The translations under genes were made by a program, and so were the position numbers. Source: Colletotrichum lupini (Eukaryota > Ascomycota > Sordariomycetes > Glomerellales > Glomerellaceae). From it: a stretch of DNA of 64,000 nucleotides. The notes below the pieces were generated by a model. It was given only the letters and a program-made list of their open reading frames with translations, was not told the DNA's origin and searched no databases. Location: contig NC_064676.1 of NCBI RefSeq assembly GCF_023278565.1, positions 5,952,001 through 6,016,000 of the forward strand. Direction: 5' to 3'. Below are positions 1 through 11,618 of the stretch, piece after piece (within the stretch, counting starts at the first letter, position 1; every line of letters starts with the position of its first letter).

Positions 1-1340
1 AACGCGAATTAGCAACCTGGGAGCGGCAGACGGCTAAGGCTAGCAGCTAAGCAGAGTAGCAGAGAAGTGGGAGACGATGGGAAGAGGTGTCAACATGAGG
101 CGTACATACAGACTCGCAAACACACCGTCCTTGACAGAAAGAATAGGAGGTCGCGGTAAGACGGTCCAGATGTTGGGTGATTCCCTGGAGTCCTCCTGCG
201 TAAGGAAAAAGAAAGAAAGGTAGGTAAAAGTCCACTCCCCCCGTTGCAACGCCCTGTTTCCGCGCCGAAGGAAGGCAACCGACGGGGGGAGGACATCGAT
301 TGGGCGAGAAGAATCGAAGCCGAATCAGCGTTCCATGGATCAAAGGTCGAACCGGCGATGCAAAGTCGCCATTGTAACAGGGGGTGGCAGCAGAGCAGGG
401 GGATGAACGACATCTGGATCGAACATTGGAACGTTTGCCCATGTTCTGCAATCTCGGGCAGGGCAGCCAGTGCACGGCTTCTTGGTCCGCCGAATCCTCG
501 GGAGACCAATGAATTCTAACGGATACGTACCTACCTTACAGGCTATACTGAGGTAGTCATTCTGGAAGGCGGGGTGGGGGGGGGGTCCCTTGTCCCTGCC
601 CCTTCCGCCTGCGAAAGTACACTGCTGTGTAAATGGAAAGAGAGACCTGGGAACGGCCCACTGTTTTCTTTTGCCTTAGCCTCCCGCCCTGCCGCCGCGT
701 CCCGAGGAACTGGAAGCACCGCTGCACTGCGTGCGTGCCTGCCCGCTGTTGAGGCTGCTGCCACCGTTCCACCGTTCCACCGTACCACCTTCCCAGGCAA
801 TGGAAGGCAAGGCGAGGAACCCAGCAGGTTCTTGCCTTTGATTCAAGGTTTCTGTCAGGTTCGAACCGCGCTTCGAAACGGAAAGGGGGCCACGCAAGTT
901 TTGAACGGTTACACCGTCGGCATTTCCGTCTACCACGGTTCATGAAGGAAGACGGATGCATACCTACCGTATTCTTGTCACCCTCCGCGTTTGTGCTAGA
1001 ATTTCCAGCTGAGTGAAGCTCTAACACGGCAGAGAATCAAGCTTCGAGCCAGCGAGTCTACCTTTCCCCCATGACGGCTGACGGCCGCTGCCGCTAAAAA
1101 CCTAGGCGACTAGGTAAAACCTTACCTCTCTTGCAGAACTTGGTTGTAGTGTAAGAGGCGCGCTTATTGGAAATATCGGGTCCCATTCTCGGATCGTCCC
1201 ATTTGTCCGGCCTGCGCCCGACGATATCTGGTTTCTAGAGTTTGAGAGTCTGCCGATCACCTGGACGCGCTATCGAATCAGCCGCCCGTACCTTACAGAT
1301 AAGGTAGATGCCCGATGTGCATACGTATCTGTACGGAAAC

Positions 1341-1361
1341 ACATACATACATACATACATA
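1341..1361. repeat. (CATA)n microsatellite
   Basis: About five tandem copies of a CATA tetranucleotide, running into a CCTACCT motif. It is a simple-sequence repeat in noncoding DNA. Confidence 0.85.
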
Positions 1362-2888
1362 CCTACCTCTCAATGCGTTGGCCAACTCTCTCTCCACCGG
1401 CTAACGCAAGTTCGTTGAATAAAGTCTGTACGGAGTACGGATACCGAGTAGCACCAGGAAACCGTTGCTCGCCACGCTTGCTACTGCAGGCCAGCTGCAG
1501 CAACTTAGTAGCCTAGCCCCCCGTGCCCCCCTCTTGGCCGTTGGGCATGTCAGAGTCAGGCACGTCGCATTTCTCTCTAGCGTTGTTCTGGGTGGCGCTA
1601 CCTACGGGATAATAGATCCTAATGGCCCGCCGCCCGCCCGCCTCAGCTGACGACTAACGCGCACCCTCCCCGCTCCCGTCTCTCCCGCTGTGCGTATGCG
1701 GGATCGTGTTGGTTCGGGGGTTTGCCGACCTTTCGTGTTCAGCTGTTGGGGGAGGGTGCGAGAGAGTCATGTCGTCGCGTCGCATCCGGGTTATTGGCCC
1801 GTACGAGGGGAAGGGAAAGGGAAGGCAAGGTGCCAAGTTTAGCTGCGAGCATTCATCCCTACAACTTAAAACGTTGTTGATTCTTTCAACTTGTCGACGT
1901 ATTGAGTATCGCTCTTGTTCAGCTGAGTAGCTGACTGGCTTACGTTGAGTATGTCCTCCATCGAGTCATAAACCTGGAATGCAACTAAGACCTTCTGGAA
2001 GAAGTCTCGTTCGGGTAGAACTTCCTCCGCGACTGATGGGAGAGAACCTGTCACTTCTTCAAGCCGGCGTTGCCAAGACCCGGCTATTGAGGTAAGTGTA
2101 GTACACCACTACCTACAACACACCTGCTTGGGACCGCCGTCATCTCAGCTTTCCGGCAGAGTTTCTCTTGCGCCGCCAGAGTGTATCCGATAGACCACCC
2201 ACTCCATTTCTGACAGGTAACGCGCGTCAAAAGGACAAAGGGTCGACGGCTACAATGAATATGACTATGACTGTGTGAATATGACATGGATACGGATTCT
2301 CGGATAACCCAGACTCAATACCTGTCCACAGCGTCTGACCAGCAAACCCGAAGATTTCTCTCTTCTGAACCGGACAGGTAGATAGATAGACATCATTCGA
2401 TGGAACGGAAATCTGAACAGCGGTCCCCCCCCCTTTTCCCCCTTCTCTCCGTGGTTCGAAGCCACCTGCCAAGCCATAGACCAGACTTCAGATGATTCAC
2501 CATCCTGCGCTAGACAAAAAGAAGCAGCATAAACGCCGATAAACGGCAAAACCCCGGGTCCAACACACGGATCGAGGTACATGTAGGTAGCTTGTCAAAA
2601 GATTGCGATAAAGTGTGAGTTGAATTTCCTTGCCAAGATTTCTGGCGCGTTTCGATGCGGGGAATATAGAGTCTCTCCGATATATCGACGAGATGCTCCG
2701 CGGATGACCCGAGTATGGTTTCTGAGAAGGTCTCCGAGGAAGCCTTGGAGCTTTCTCCCTGTATCTCCCCTCTTCCTATAGTTGTAATTACAAGGTTTTA
2801 TATCCTTACAAGCTGTGATAGCCACCCGATACCTAATAGTACAGTTCATCGCGCCCCTCTCATTCGTGCGTTGGTAGCCGAATCAAGA

Positions 2889-2924
<36 letters not shown>
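2889..2924. repeat. (GAC)12 trinucleotide repeat
   Basis: Twelve perfect GAC units. Read on the plus strand they give a run of Asp inside an open frame that later overlaps the RCC1 gene antisense; that frame is not considered a gene, so the repeat is treated as noncoding, downstream of the RCC1 gene stop codon. Confidence 0.9.
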
Positions 2925-2926
<2 letters not shown>

Positions 2927-3011
2927 TGCCCGGCCAAAAGTCATGAAACATGCCACAATAGCCGCCCATTTGAAGCCCATTTCGTCGTTCTACCCACCCC
3001 AAAGAGCCTCT

Positions 3012-4871
3012 TCAAACAGCAGAGTACGCGGCCGTCACGAACCGCCCACACTCCACCCTCTGCTCCAGACTAACCTTCCTGCCCTTGCCGTCCTTACCCA
3101 GCCGGACCGTCTGCCGCGGCGTGAGCTGGAACCGGTGCACCTCGCCCCCGCGACCGTTGACGGCGTCCCCTGCCCCACCGTCCAGGGCGCCAATGTACGC
3201 CGGCGCATTGAGGTTGCTGCGCTTACCCGTGCCGAGCTGGTAGTGCTCGTTGCCGCCCCAGAAGAGCACGTCGGCGCCCCAGTTGGTGTCATTGTCCGAG
3301 GACCGCGTTGTCGCGCCCGTCCGCGTGACGTTGTCCATGGTCGCCGAGACGTGCGTCGCGCCGACAGAGACGTTGGCGAGGCGGATGGGGGCCATGCGGT
3401 TGGCCTTTTCGTCGAACTCGAAGAGCGAGGAGAGGGCCTTCACTTTTGCTGGCCCCGGGGTAACGTGCGTCCACTTGCCGGTGCCTAGGGATCCGTAGAC
3501 GCCCTGACCGCAGGCCCAGAAGTCGGCCGTGACGCGCGGCATGCGGCGGGCGGGGGCGATGTCGCCGGTGACGGACGCTGCTGGTGCGAAGGGGTTCTCG
3601 TTGACGGCTTCGGTGGCGTCTACGGTGAAGAAGGTGTTGTTGCCGCCGGCAGAGATGGAAGTGATGGTAGGGACGAGGCCCGTGTTGACGTAGAGTTTGG
3701 CGGTGGGGAGGAGGGAAGGGACGTCGACTCTCTGGTAGCCCTGGTCCGCCGGCAGGCCGAGCTGGCCGTACGTGTTGTCGCCGAATGTGAAGAGTTTGCC
3801 GTCCTTGTCAAGGGCGGCGGAATGGAAGTCGCCGGCGGCGATCTTGGCGATGGAGAAGCCCGAGAGGCCGGTGATCTCCTGGGGTTGGTCAAAGGGGCCG
3901 GCCGGGCGGGACGTCCAGCTCAGGCCGGGGATGCCCATCTGGCCCTTGGAGGGGTACTCTGCCGTGCTCGAGGCCGCGGAGAAGACGCGGCCCTTTGAGG
4001 TGAGGAGGAGGCTGTGCTGGAGACCGCTGCTGATGTCTGTTACTTTCTCACCCCAGGCGAGGTTCTTGGGGGTCAGGTCTCTGGCCTTGACGGACTGAGA
4101 TTCGGGCGAGCTCCAAAAGGGGATCCAGGATGATGATGACTGCTGAGGCTGCTGTAACTGCTTTCCTGCTGCGAGGCCGGTCTTTGATGCCGGGACCGAG
4201 TATACTGATCCGCTGGAGGTGAGTGCGATGATGCGGTCGTTGGAGATGGAAATCTTGGAAATGTCTTTGCCCTTGAGCGTCTCGACGGGCGAAGGATCAG
4301 TATTCGAGAAGCCCAGGCCCCATTGGACGAGATCGCCCTTCTCCGTGACAGCAGCGCCAAAATCTTGACACAGTTTGATGTCCCTCAGCAGCTGGCCGTC
4401 GAAATACTTGATCCGTCTCGGGAGCTTGACGAGAGTCTCCTTGGATTGTGGGTCAATCACTTTGCCAACGTTGCTTCCCCAGGCATACACGCCCGGGTTC
4501 TCCCAGCTCTGCTTGACCTGGAGATGCTGCGAGCTAATGAGATCGCGGTTTTCCTCCTTTGACTGGGCCGCCTTCCTCGCCTCCTCAAACTTGATCTCGG
4601 CCTTTTGGTACTTTGGCTTCCGCACGTCGGGTGATTCCTTTTCAACCTCGGAGCCAAAGTATTGCTTCAGGGGTCCGTTGAAGTAGTCGTCGGCGTAGTA
4701 CAGGACACCAGCAGTTCCTGCGGTCAGAAGCAATGCCTTTCCCTTGCCCATGCCCGACCTATCACCAGCCCGGCGAGGCCCGGAGCTGGCGTAGCGACGA
4801 GCTACAGCAGCGCATCTCTGAGCTGTAAGAGAAGTGCCTGCGTTGCGTGCAGCTGCCCTGTAAGCCTTCAT
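3012..4871 (-). CDS. FMP25: Mitochondrial RCC1-repeat protein (FMP25-like)
   Basis: A single-exon gene of 619 residues. The ATG at 4871 is preferred because the frame upstream offers only a GTG. The N-terminus is rich in Arg, Ala and Ser, as in a mitochondrial presequence. A hydrophobic segment at about residues 45-65 (containing LLLTAGTAGVLYY) looks like one inner-membrane anchor. The rest holds RCC1-type repeats with the usual W-G/F-G cores: VYAWGSN, LVQWGLG, LFTFGDNTYGQLG, FWACGQGVYGSLG and VLFWGGNEHYQLG. This matches the fungal Fmp25 family, RCC1-like inner-membrane proteins that in yeast act in assembly of respiratory complex III. The mitochondrial function is inferred from that family. 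Another RCC1-fold protein is possible, but presequence plus anchor plus length favour Fmp25. It is divergent to COG3. Confidence 0.82.
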   Translation of the reverse strand: MKAYRAAARNAGTSLTAQRCAAVARRYASSGPRRAGDRSGMGKGKALLLTAGTAGVLYYADDYFNGPLKQYFGSEVEKESPDVRKPKYQKAEIKFEEARKAAQSKEENRDLISSQHLQVKQSWENPGVYAWGSNVGKVIDPQSKETLVKLPRRIKYFDGQLLRDIKLCQDFGAAVTEKGDLVQWGLGFSNTDPSPVETLKGKDISKISISNDRIIALTSSGSVYSVPASKTGLAAGKQLQQPQQSSSSWIPFWSSPESQSVKARDLTPKNLAWGEKVTDISSGLQHSLLLTSKGRVFSAASSTAEYPSKGQMGIPGLSWTSRPAGPFDQPQEITGLSGFSIAKIAAGDFHSAALDKDGKLFTFGDNTYGQLGLPADQGYQRVDVPSLLPTAKLYVNTGLVPTITSISAGGNNTFFTVDATEAVNENPFAPAASVTGDIAPARRMPRVTADFWACGQGVYGSLGTGKWTHVTPGPAKVKALSSLFEFDEKANRMAPIRLANVSVGATHVSATMDNVTRTGATTRSSDNDTNWGADVLFWGGNEHYQLGTGKRSNLNAPAYIGALDGGAGDAVNGRGGEVHRFQLTPRQTVRLGKDGKGRKVSLEQRVECGRFVTAAYSAV

Positions 4872-5368
4872 TTTCGGGCTCACGAGAGTTGATTGGACAG
4901 AATGGTATCAGTGCAATTATTTTTGGGATGATGAGAGCATTAAGTAAAGGATTCCAGTGAGATGAGAAAGATAGGCTCTTCCTGGGTGAGGAAGTGAAGT
5001 GAGGTGAGGTGAGGTGTAGTCGCTTACAGGTCGTGAGGTCATCAACGAAAACTAAAACTTCGATTCGCCCAGCACTTAGCTTAATCTGCTCAGTAGACTT
5101 TCCCGGACCCTTGCCAGTGCAGGGACCGTGCGCCCCGCTGCGGGTGAGCATGCGGGCCCCACTTTGTACCTCTGAGCTCCAACCGCTCGCAATTGGGGCC
5201 AATGATTTTCCGCCCAGTCTACGCCCAAGGGAGCTGAGCTGTCCCGTTTGGAGCGGTGGTGGGAGCCACCGACCCGGCGCCATATCGGGGCCCTCTTCAC
5301 GCCAGAGCTTCCCTTCACTCTCAACCCCAGTCCCGGAAGCCCCTCCACGACTTTGAGGCGAAGCTACG
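4872..5368. promoter_or_regulatory. Divergent promoter region between RCC1 gene and COG3
   Basis: 497 bases separate the two start codons of a head-to-head pair, so both core promoters and 5' leaders must lie here. It contains a short GTGAG/GAGGT direct repeat near 4997-5015. No sharper element was identified. Confidence 0.5.
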
Positions 5369-7900
5369 ATGTACGACGATTCTTGGTACAGCTTCGTGCC
5401 GGAGGTGGCCAAGAAAGCTAGCACGGCTGCCCAAGGACCAGGCCATCGTCGCAAAGAGTCACTGTTGCAACAGTCCAATGTTAGCTCCCAAACCCCACTA
5501 CCGTCACTATAACCATCACCACCGCAACGGCGTGCTGACACTTGATGTTACCATAAGGGTATTTCCCAAGCTTCTAATGCGCCAGAGGCTCTCGACGAAA
5601 TCTTCGAAGAGATTGAAGACCGAAACACACCCCCGGAAGCCGAGGTCTTGCGCCGCGCAAAGTCCTATTCGGACTTCTACCACGTCGTTCGGGCCCAATT
5701 AGCTAAGGATGAGCAACACAAGAGGCGCAGGCGGAAGAAGGAAAAGACATGGGATGCGCTAGATATTGCGACAGACGTTGCCGAATCCAAGACCGAACCT
5801 CGCCCGGTTCATCGCCAGTACGAGGGGGAACTGCTTGAGGCTAGTCAGCAAGAATACCTGTGAGTAGGGACCAGCTACGCACGAAACTTGCCCTTGTTGA
5901 TCACTAGAGCAGACTATACAAGGACCAACTGACGCTCACCGAACGGCATCTCGACATGCTCATCGACGATACCAACCAAGCGCTCAAGCTGTTGACAACA
6001 TTGTCTGAATCGTTCCAATCCGTCGAAGCACAGACGAGTTCGTTCCAGTCGCAGTGCGAGGACCTATTGTCGGAACAGCACAGGCTCGAGAAACTTGCAG
6101 ACGAGGTCGGCACTGATCTTCACTTCTACGCATACCTCGATAATGTCTCTAGGAGACTCAATGCTCCTGGCGCTGGACGTCTGGTTGATGATGAATCTTT
6201 CGGCGAGATCTTGAGGAACCTAGATTCTTGTATCGGCTTCATGTCGAAACACGTGAGTATTTCTGCGATGAAGGGTATTCGCGAATCGAGGTTGATTGAC
6301 AAATCTAGACGACGTACCGTGACGCCGAGTCCTATCTGGCTCGATACGAGGCTTTGCTGACCAAGGCACTCCATCTTCTCGAAGTCGGTTTCACCAATAG
6401 ACTGGAGAGCATCTCCTCCGAGATCGCAAGCCAGATTGTTGGCACCAAGTCCGAGGCCACCCGTCATGCTTTGGCATACGGGCGTTTTGAGGAGATGATT
6501 CTTGATTCTTACTCTCTAATCCCTAATATCCACAAAGTGATCAACAGCGTATACGACGAATACGGGCTTCCGATCACTGGCGTTGCCAAGGACATCTACT
6601 CGAATACCACGAGCAATCTCTTCAGCTCTTACCTGGCTGTTCGAGACCGCGACTTGAAGCCCATAGTGCAGCACGACCAGGACGAGTTCAAAAAGGAGAT
6701 CAAAGATCTTTCCGTCGAGACAGCTTCGAGGAATTACATCAAGCAGAGCTTCGAACGCGCGTTCAATGAAGCCAATCTATTCGCCAAAATCTTCGGTCTG
6801 GATCTACAGTGGAGCTCCGACCCGGAGTCGGCATATGGGGTTCTCAAGTCTAACCAGAGGTCGCTCGTCAACCCCGCGAATCTCGTCCAGTTGGCCGCCA
6901 ATCTCAATGCTGCACTACAGACTGCGGATCTCGACACGATCTGTAGTGTGGTCGGCTGGCTGACCAATGAGTATCTGGTTCTCGACTACGACGAGGAAGA
7001 ATCTCCCTTCGCGCGTCAATGCCGTGAACTCAGTGCCAGACTCTTGACCGAACATTTATGGGTCTTCACAGACAACGCATTTGAGGCGGAGATCACAAAG
7101 ACGATCGCCAAGGCCACGGTTAAGGATGAGTCTCTTACTATCGGCCCAGCGGTCGGCGGCGTTTCTTCTTCAAATGCCTTCCCCCCAGTTAAGCAAGCGC
7201 TCAAGCTTTTGGCCAAGTATGACCAAGCCATGCCCAAGGAACGAAGTGTAAGTTTACAGCCCCCGGATATCGACTATTTCGAGTGAAATTAATCATCCCA
7301 CAGCAAAAGAACAGCCAGGTCATCTTCAAGATCGTCCGGGAAACTATCCAGATACTACAACGCGCCGAGGCGCGGATCAAATCCATCAAGGCAGGCACGG
7401 ACGCCGATCTGTTCATGGTGAAGAACCTCCTCATCATCAAAAACGAGCTCGTCTCTCTAGAAATCGGAGACATCCGAGGCGACACGGCCGCCATGCAACA
7501 TTTCGGTCACATCTGGGACAACCTCAGCCCCCAGAACTGGGTGGGTTTCGTCAGCAACATCATTGGCGGCTCCCTTTGGTCCCGAGGAGCGACGGCAGGC
7601 GCGGCGACTGTCACCGCCAAGACGTTGACGGTCGAGGACATGAGCGAGCAGCTGGACGAGCTGCTGAGGCAGTCTATTGTCGCCTTCACGCAGCGCTGGG
7701 GCGGACTGACGAACGATGCAAGGGCTAGGAAACCTGGTGTCAAGCCCATTGGCAAGGTCGAAAAGGAGCTGGATGAGGTGCTGTTGAGGGCTTTTAGCAA
7801 TCAGCCCGAGGTGATTGCGAAGCTGAAGGAGGCGATTGAGATTAATGCGCAGGCGCAGGAGAAGGCGCAAGAGGAAAAGAAGGGAATTAGAAGGTACTGA
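5369..7900 (+). CDS. COG3: Conserved oligomeric Golgi complex subunit 3
   Basis: Five exons: 5369-5479, 5558-5859, 5913-6252, 6309-7247 and 7304-7900, giving 762 residues. The junctions are in phase and the introns are 53-78 bases with GT-AG ends. The first donor, GTTAGC, is weak but is the only one that keeps the frame. The N-terminus (YDDSWYSFVPEV) and the block EEIEDRNTPPEAEVLRRA followed by SYSDFYHVV are typical of fungal Sec34/COG3. The Sec34 coiled-coil region starts at about residue 137, and the conserved MSKH|TTYRDAESYLARYE block crosses the third intron. In the known complex COG3 belongs to lobe A, which tethers retrograde vesicles at the Golgi and so maintains glycosylation enzymes. 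No break was seen. A polar Gln/Glu/Lys-rich tail ends the protein. Confidence 0.93.
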
Positions 7901-8483
7901 CGGGTTTATCGATGACCGTACTTAACAGAGGTACGTATGGTCGAGAGTGAAATGAGACACCTGGTGAAATGCCATATTCACATGTTGCTTGGTCTCAGGA
8001 TTCTCACATTTGACAATATTTCATCTCATGAGTATCTTCGTAGAGAGCATTGAACTTCAGATGGCAGGCTATCATTTTTCTCGGTTCTAAGTGCCCAACC
8101 TCCATGACCCCAGCTAGCTTTCAATGCTGCACCTCACGTCCGGAACAGCGGAACATTGAGTGTTAAAGCCATAAGCAAGCACCGATGTTGGGGTGCGGCA
8201 CGCGGTCAGCGCCAACCTGGGCGCAGTCAGCAGTTGCCTCGTTCTGCATGCCGCCTGATGAACCGGCTGCAGTCTGCAGATGATGTGTGTTCTTGCCGCA
8301 CCACTTGAAATGTCACCCTCCTCGATCCAACACGGCAGTTCACTCGAGGATCACTCTTGACTTTTCTCGTTCCTTGACCGATTCTACTCACCAAGTTCCT
8401 CGTTCATTCAGAATTCCGGGAGGGGGGATCCGCGAACATGCAAACGCCGCCTCTATGACGATAAGACACTTGTGGTACAAACC
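7901..8483. other. Intergenic, COG3 3' flank and kinase promoter
   Basis: 583 bases with no supported gene. It should contain the COG3 terminator and the kinase promoter and leader. A short pyrimidine-rich stretch lies ahead of the kinase ATG. No specific element is recognised. Confidence 0.5.
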
Positions 8484-11400
8484 ATGTCTTCTCATGAGTA
8501 CCTTGACTTGTGCCACGAGGTTCACAATTTATTTTTGGGGCACCTGAAGCGGAAAAACAGCGAGAGTCTACGTTTCGCCACCCGCGAGACACCGAAAAGT
8601 GTCTTGAGCCCGCACTATCTCCAACTCTTTTTCCGCAGCCTGATCGGCGGAGAGACTCCCAATGAACGCCGATTTTCCATTACAGAGAACCAATTTGTTG
8701 AGAATGTACAGGGTAGGGAGTTACACAAATTCCTCGCGATACTAGTCTTCGCCGGCTGTCGTATAGAGGCAGCCAGGAACTTCACAGAGAAGCTAGCTGC
8801 TGTTCTCGAGTGGCCGCCGCCCGAGGGCTGTGAGATCTCTAGGCGCGTCTGTTCGTTACCAGCCGACCGTCAAAGCTTGACGGAGTTCTTTGACGGGGAC
8901 GAGGCGACAGCCGATAAGTTCTATGGATCGCAGGCCCTATTCTGTACGGTGGTGCTTCGGCAACGAGAGGAGACTACGATACAAGACGGTGATACCCAGC
9001 GCCTACCGTACGTGGAAGAGGAGCTTCTGGGCTCGGGCTCATTTGGAAGAGTGTACAAGGTGAAGATTGCCAAGGGGCATTTCGAAGACCGCCGCAGAAA
9101 TGACAACAGGGAACGATGGGTGGCTCGGAAAGACTACATTGTCAGGTCGTCTTCGGATTCCGATGTTGAAAGTAGGGAGGAAGGCGAGATCATGAAGATG
9201 ATTCTCAGCTTGTCAAAGACTTGCGAGAACATTATGGAGAATCTAGGGACGTTGAACATCGAGTACCCAACGGGCGCCAGCCCGGCGCCGTACAGCCTCT
9301 TCATGCCGCTCGCGGTCTGCGACCTGGGAGCGTACATGAAAAAAGACGGTTCGAACGCTCCAAAGACAGCGATCAACAGGGCAGGCTTCATCCGGTCCGC
9401 AATCGGTCTCGCCAACGGTCTCAAGTTTCTTCACGAAGAAATGCAGACGCCCGGCCTCGACAGGATCGTCTGTTACCACATGGATCTGAAACCGAGCAAC
9501 GTCCTCATTTTTCGAGAAAGCGGCAATGGCGATGGGACCGGGCCCCGCTATATCTGGAAGTTGAGTGACTTTGGCATGTCAAGGGTCAAAATTCGACATC
9601 ACACCAGCCGTGAGGAAGAAAAGGATATCGCCAAATGGTTCACCAAACGACGCGATATGCAGCAGAGGACAATGTCAGGAACACAGAATCGACGCGGCCA
9701 GGGGACGTATCTACCACCCGAGTCGTTCCGTGAGGGTAAAGTCATGAATACGAGAAGCGACGTGTGGTCACTGGGCTGCATTCTGAGCGTCCTCTTCGTT
9801 TATCTCGAGGGCGGAAAGAGCGCCATCGACAATTACGAGACGAACCGTCTCAAAAACCGTAGAGGCATCGATGCAAGCTACGACGTCTTCTTCCACGTCA
9901 AATCATTCGGACGCACTTCTGTGCATTCGGCTGTAAAGAATGTTCACAAGCAACTAATTCACAAAGCTGCCGCGAGAAGCGTGAAAGAACATCATGCAGT
10001 CCGGAGCATGCTCAGTTTCCTCGGGTCCAAAGTATTGAAGATTAATCAGAACAAGAGATGCAGCGCAAAAGAGGTCGAAAATATGCTGCGACGCACGCTC
10101 GACGCGTATGAGGAGATTGATCGGCTCGAATCTTCCTCAGAGTCTTTGAGACCGTACGTAGAGCTATGAGCATCATTGAAGTCACTCGAAACAGAGTGCT
10201 AACCGATTTCCAGGCCCAAATCCTCTATGGAGCAGATTGTGCAAAGATGGCGCATCCCGCGAGACAATTCTGATGTGTTCAAGGGTTGCAAGGTGTCACC
10301 GGATGGAAGTATGATCGCGTACTGGAGCGACAGCAAGATTTCACTCTTTGCCCCAAGTTCTGCCGAGAACGAAGATGGAGAATTCCTAAAGGTACTCGGG
10401 GATCACTCTTTGGAGTCTTTGGGATCGACGAGCCGTTTTTGGAAAGCTGTTTGCTTGACTAACAGATATCTGATTGCCACAACCACGGGTAACATCTTCA
10501 ACGTAGGTTTCAATTTTAGAGTTCCTATCCATGCCGCTGACCTTCGATTTGGCAGTGTTACATATTCGATCTAGGGCAAGGGGCTCCAGCCGACTCAAGC
10601 CCACAGAACCATTGGCACATTCGGCTTCCAACCGTTCCGGAAGTATACATCATGGCGATGTCAACCGATCAACAGAACTTGGTCTTCGTAGTGGAGAACC
10701 AGGAAGACGAGAGCCTATCGGGATCCATATTCCATGTGAGAATCGAGGATCTGATAGAGTGAGTCTCCTACGCTTATCTACTTGCGTCTGACTTGCCAGT
10801 ATTCGTAATCAGGTGGCTGACCGCGAGATCAGGATGGGATCTATCTCAGAGGGATATGAGATAGAACAGAGTGGCAGAAACTTTTTGGGCCGCTTCGTCG
10901 CACTCGACTGGCCTGCCGAAGACGTGATGTCTTTATCACTCACCAGCCAGAACCGCTGCTACGCGGCGATTCGCCCATACCTTAGAGACGACGACATACA
11001 TCACATGCCTGTTGTTTCATATTCTCTGACAACACGAGATATAGAGGAAGTATCCATCGAGCCGCGGGTGAGTCCCCCAGTTGTTTGTATCTATATCACC
11101 AGGGAAGCCATATTACTGACCCAATTCCGTCTCGCAAGAGCCAAGAGAGCAACGGCTCAAGTCTATTCACGACATTTGCTGGTCTACACCAACAGGCAGC
11201 TTGTATTATCGTGTCCCGAGAAACCCGTCTTTTCACCGTTGATCTGCTAGCGAACTCATCTAACTCACCGACGAGGCGATCCCGATACCCCAACAACATT
11301 GAAGGTTACCGCATCCTCAGAGTCATGGTCAACCAGAACAACGATGCCATTTTCGCACTGGGAATCAAACGAGATGGTGGTCGGATTCGTCTGCTTGAGA

Positions 11401-11618
11401 TCGTAATACCCGAGATGGGACGCCCGGTGTCTGTTCGCGAATTGGCTCAGCTACCCAGTCTATCTGAAGACGACGAGTTCACCGGCAACATCGTTGGCGA
11501 TGACGGCAGCAGACATATCCTCGTCACTGCCCTTGTGGGACCCAGTCGGCACGCCGTCTTCGAGATCAACCTCCCTGGCAGCCACGCTACATCCGCAGGC
11601 CCGGGGTCTTCCACCTGA
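8484..11618 (+). CDS. Protein kinase with C-terminal propeller-like domain
   Basis: Five exons: 8484-10153, 10214-10502, 10556-10758, 10800-11067 and 11139-11618, giving 969 residues in phase. The first in-frame ATG is at 8484. Residues 1 to about 170 are an unrecognised alpha-rich N-terminal region. The kinase domain follows: glycine loop LGSGSFGRVYKV at about residue 182, VAIK-equivalent lysine in WVARKDY, catalytic loop HMDLKPSNVLI at about 331, SDFGMSR at about 361, GTYLPPESF in the activation segment, and SDVWSLGCIL. All catalytic residues are present, so the kinase should be active. Residues from about 570 onward have short beta-rich repeats (SPDGSMIAYWSDSKISLF, YLIATTTGNIFN) like a degenerate WD40 propeller. 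Such kinases are common in filamentous fungi, usually without a known substrate. It is convergent with the CorA-like gene; the two stop codons touch. Confidence 0.82.

Larger units (their letters stand above)
1..3011. other. Intergenic, no recognisable gene
   Basis: About 3 kb with only short open frames on both strands, none with a recognisable domain, convincing splice structure or protein-like composition. It contains TACCTACC-type and CGGAGTACGG-type short motifs (for example near 528-540, 1290 and 1427-1445), a CATA microsatellite and a GAC run. It probably holds the 3' flank of the RCC1 gene and regulatory DNA of a gene lying to the left. Confidence 0.6.

Noticed and set aside
2715..3488. 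257-codon plus-strand open frame with a 12-Asp run
   Set aside because: Its start lies in noncoding DNA, the Asp run is a GAC microsatellite, and the rest is antisense to the conserved RCC1-repeat gene.
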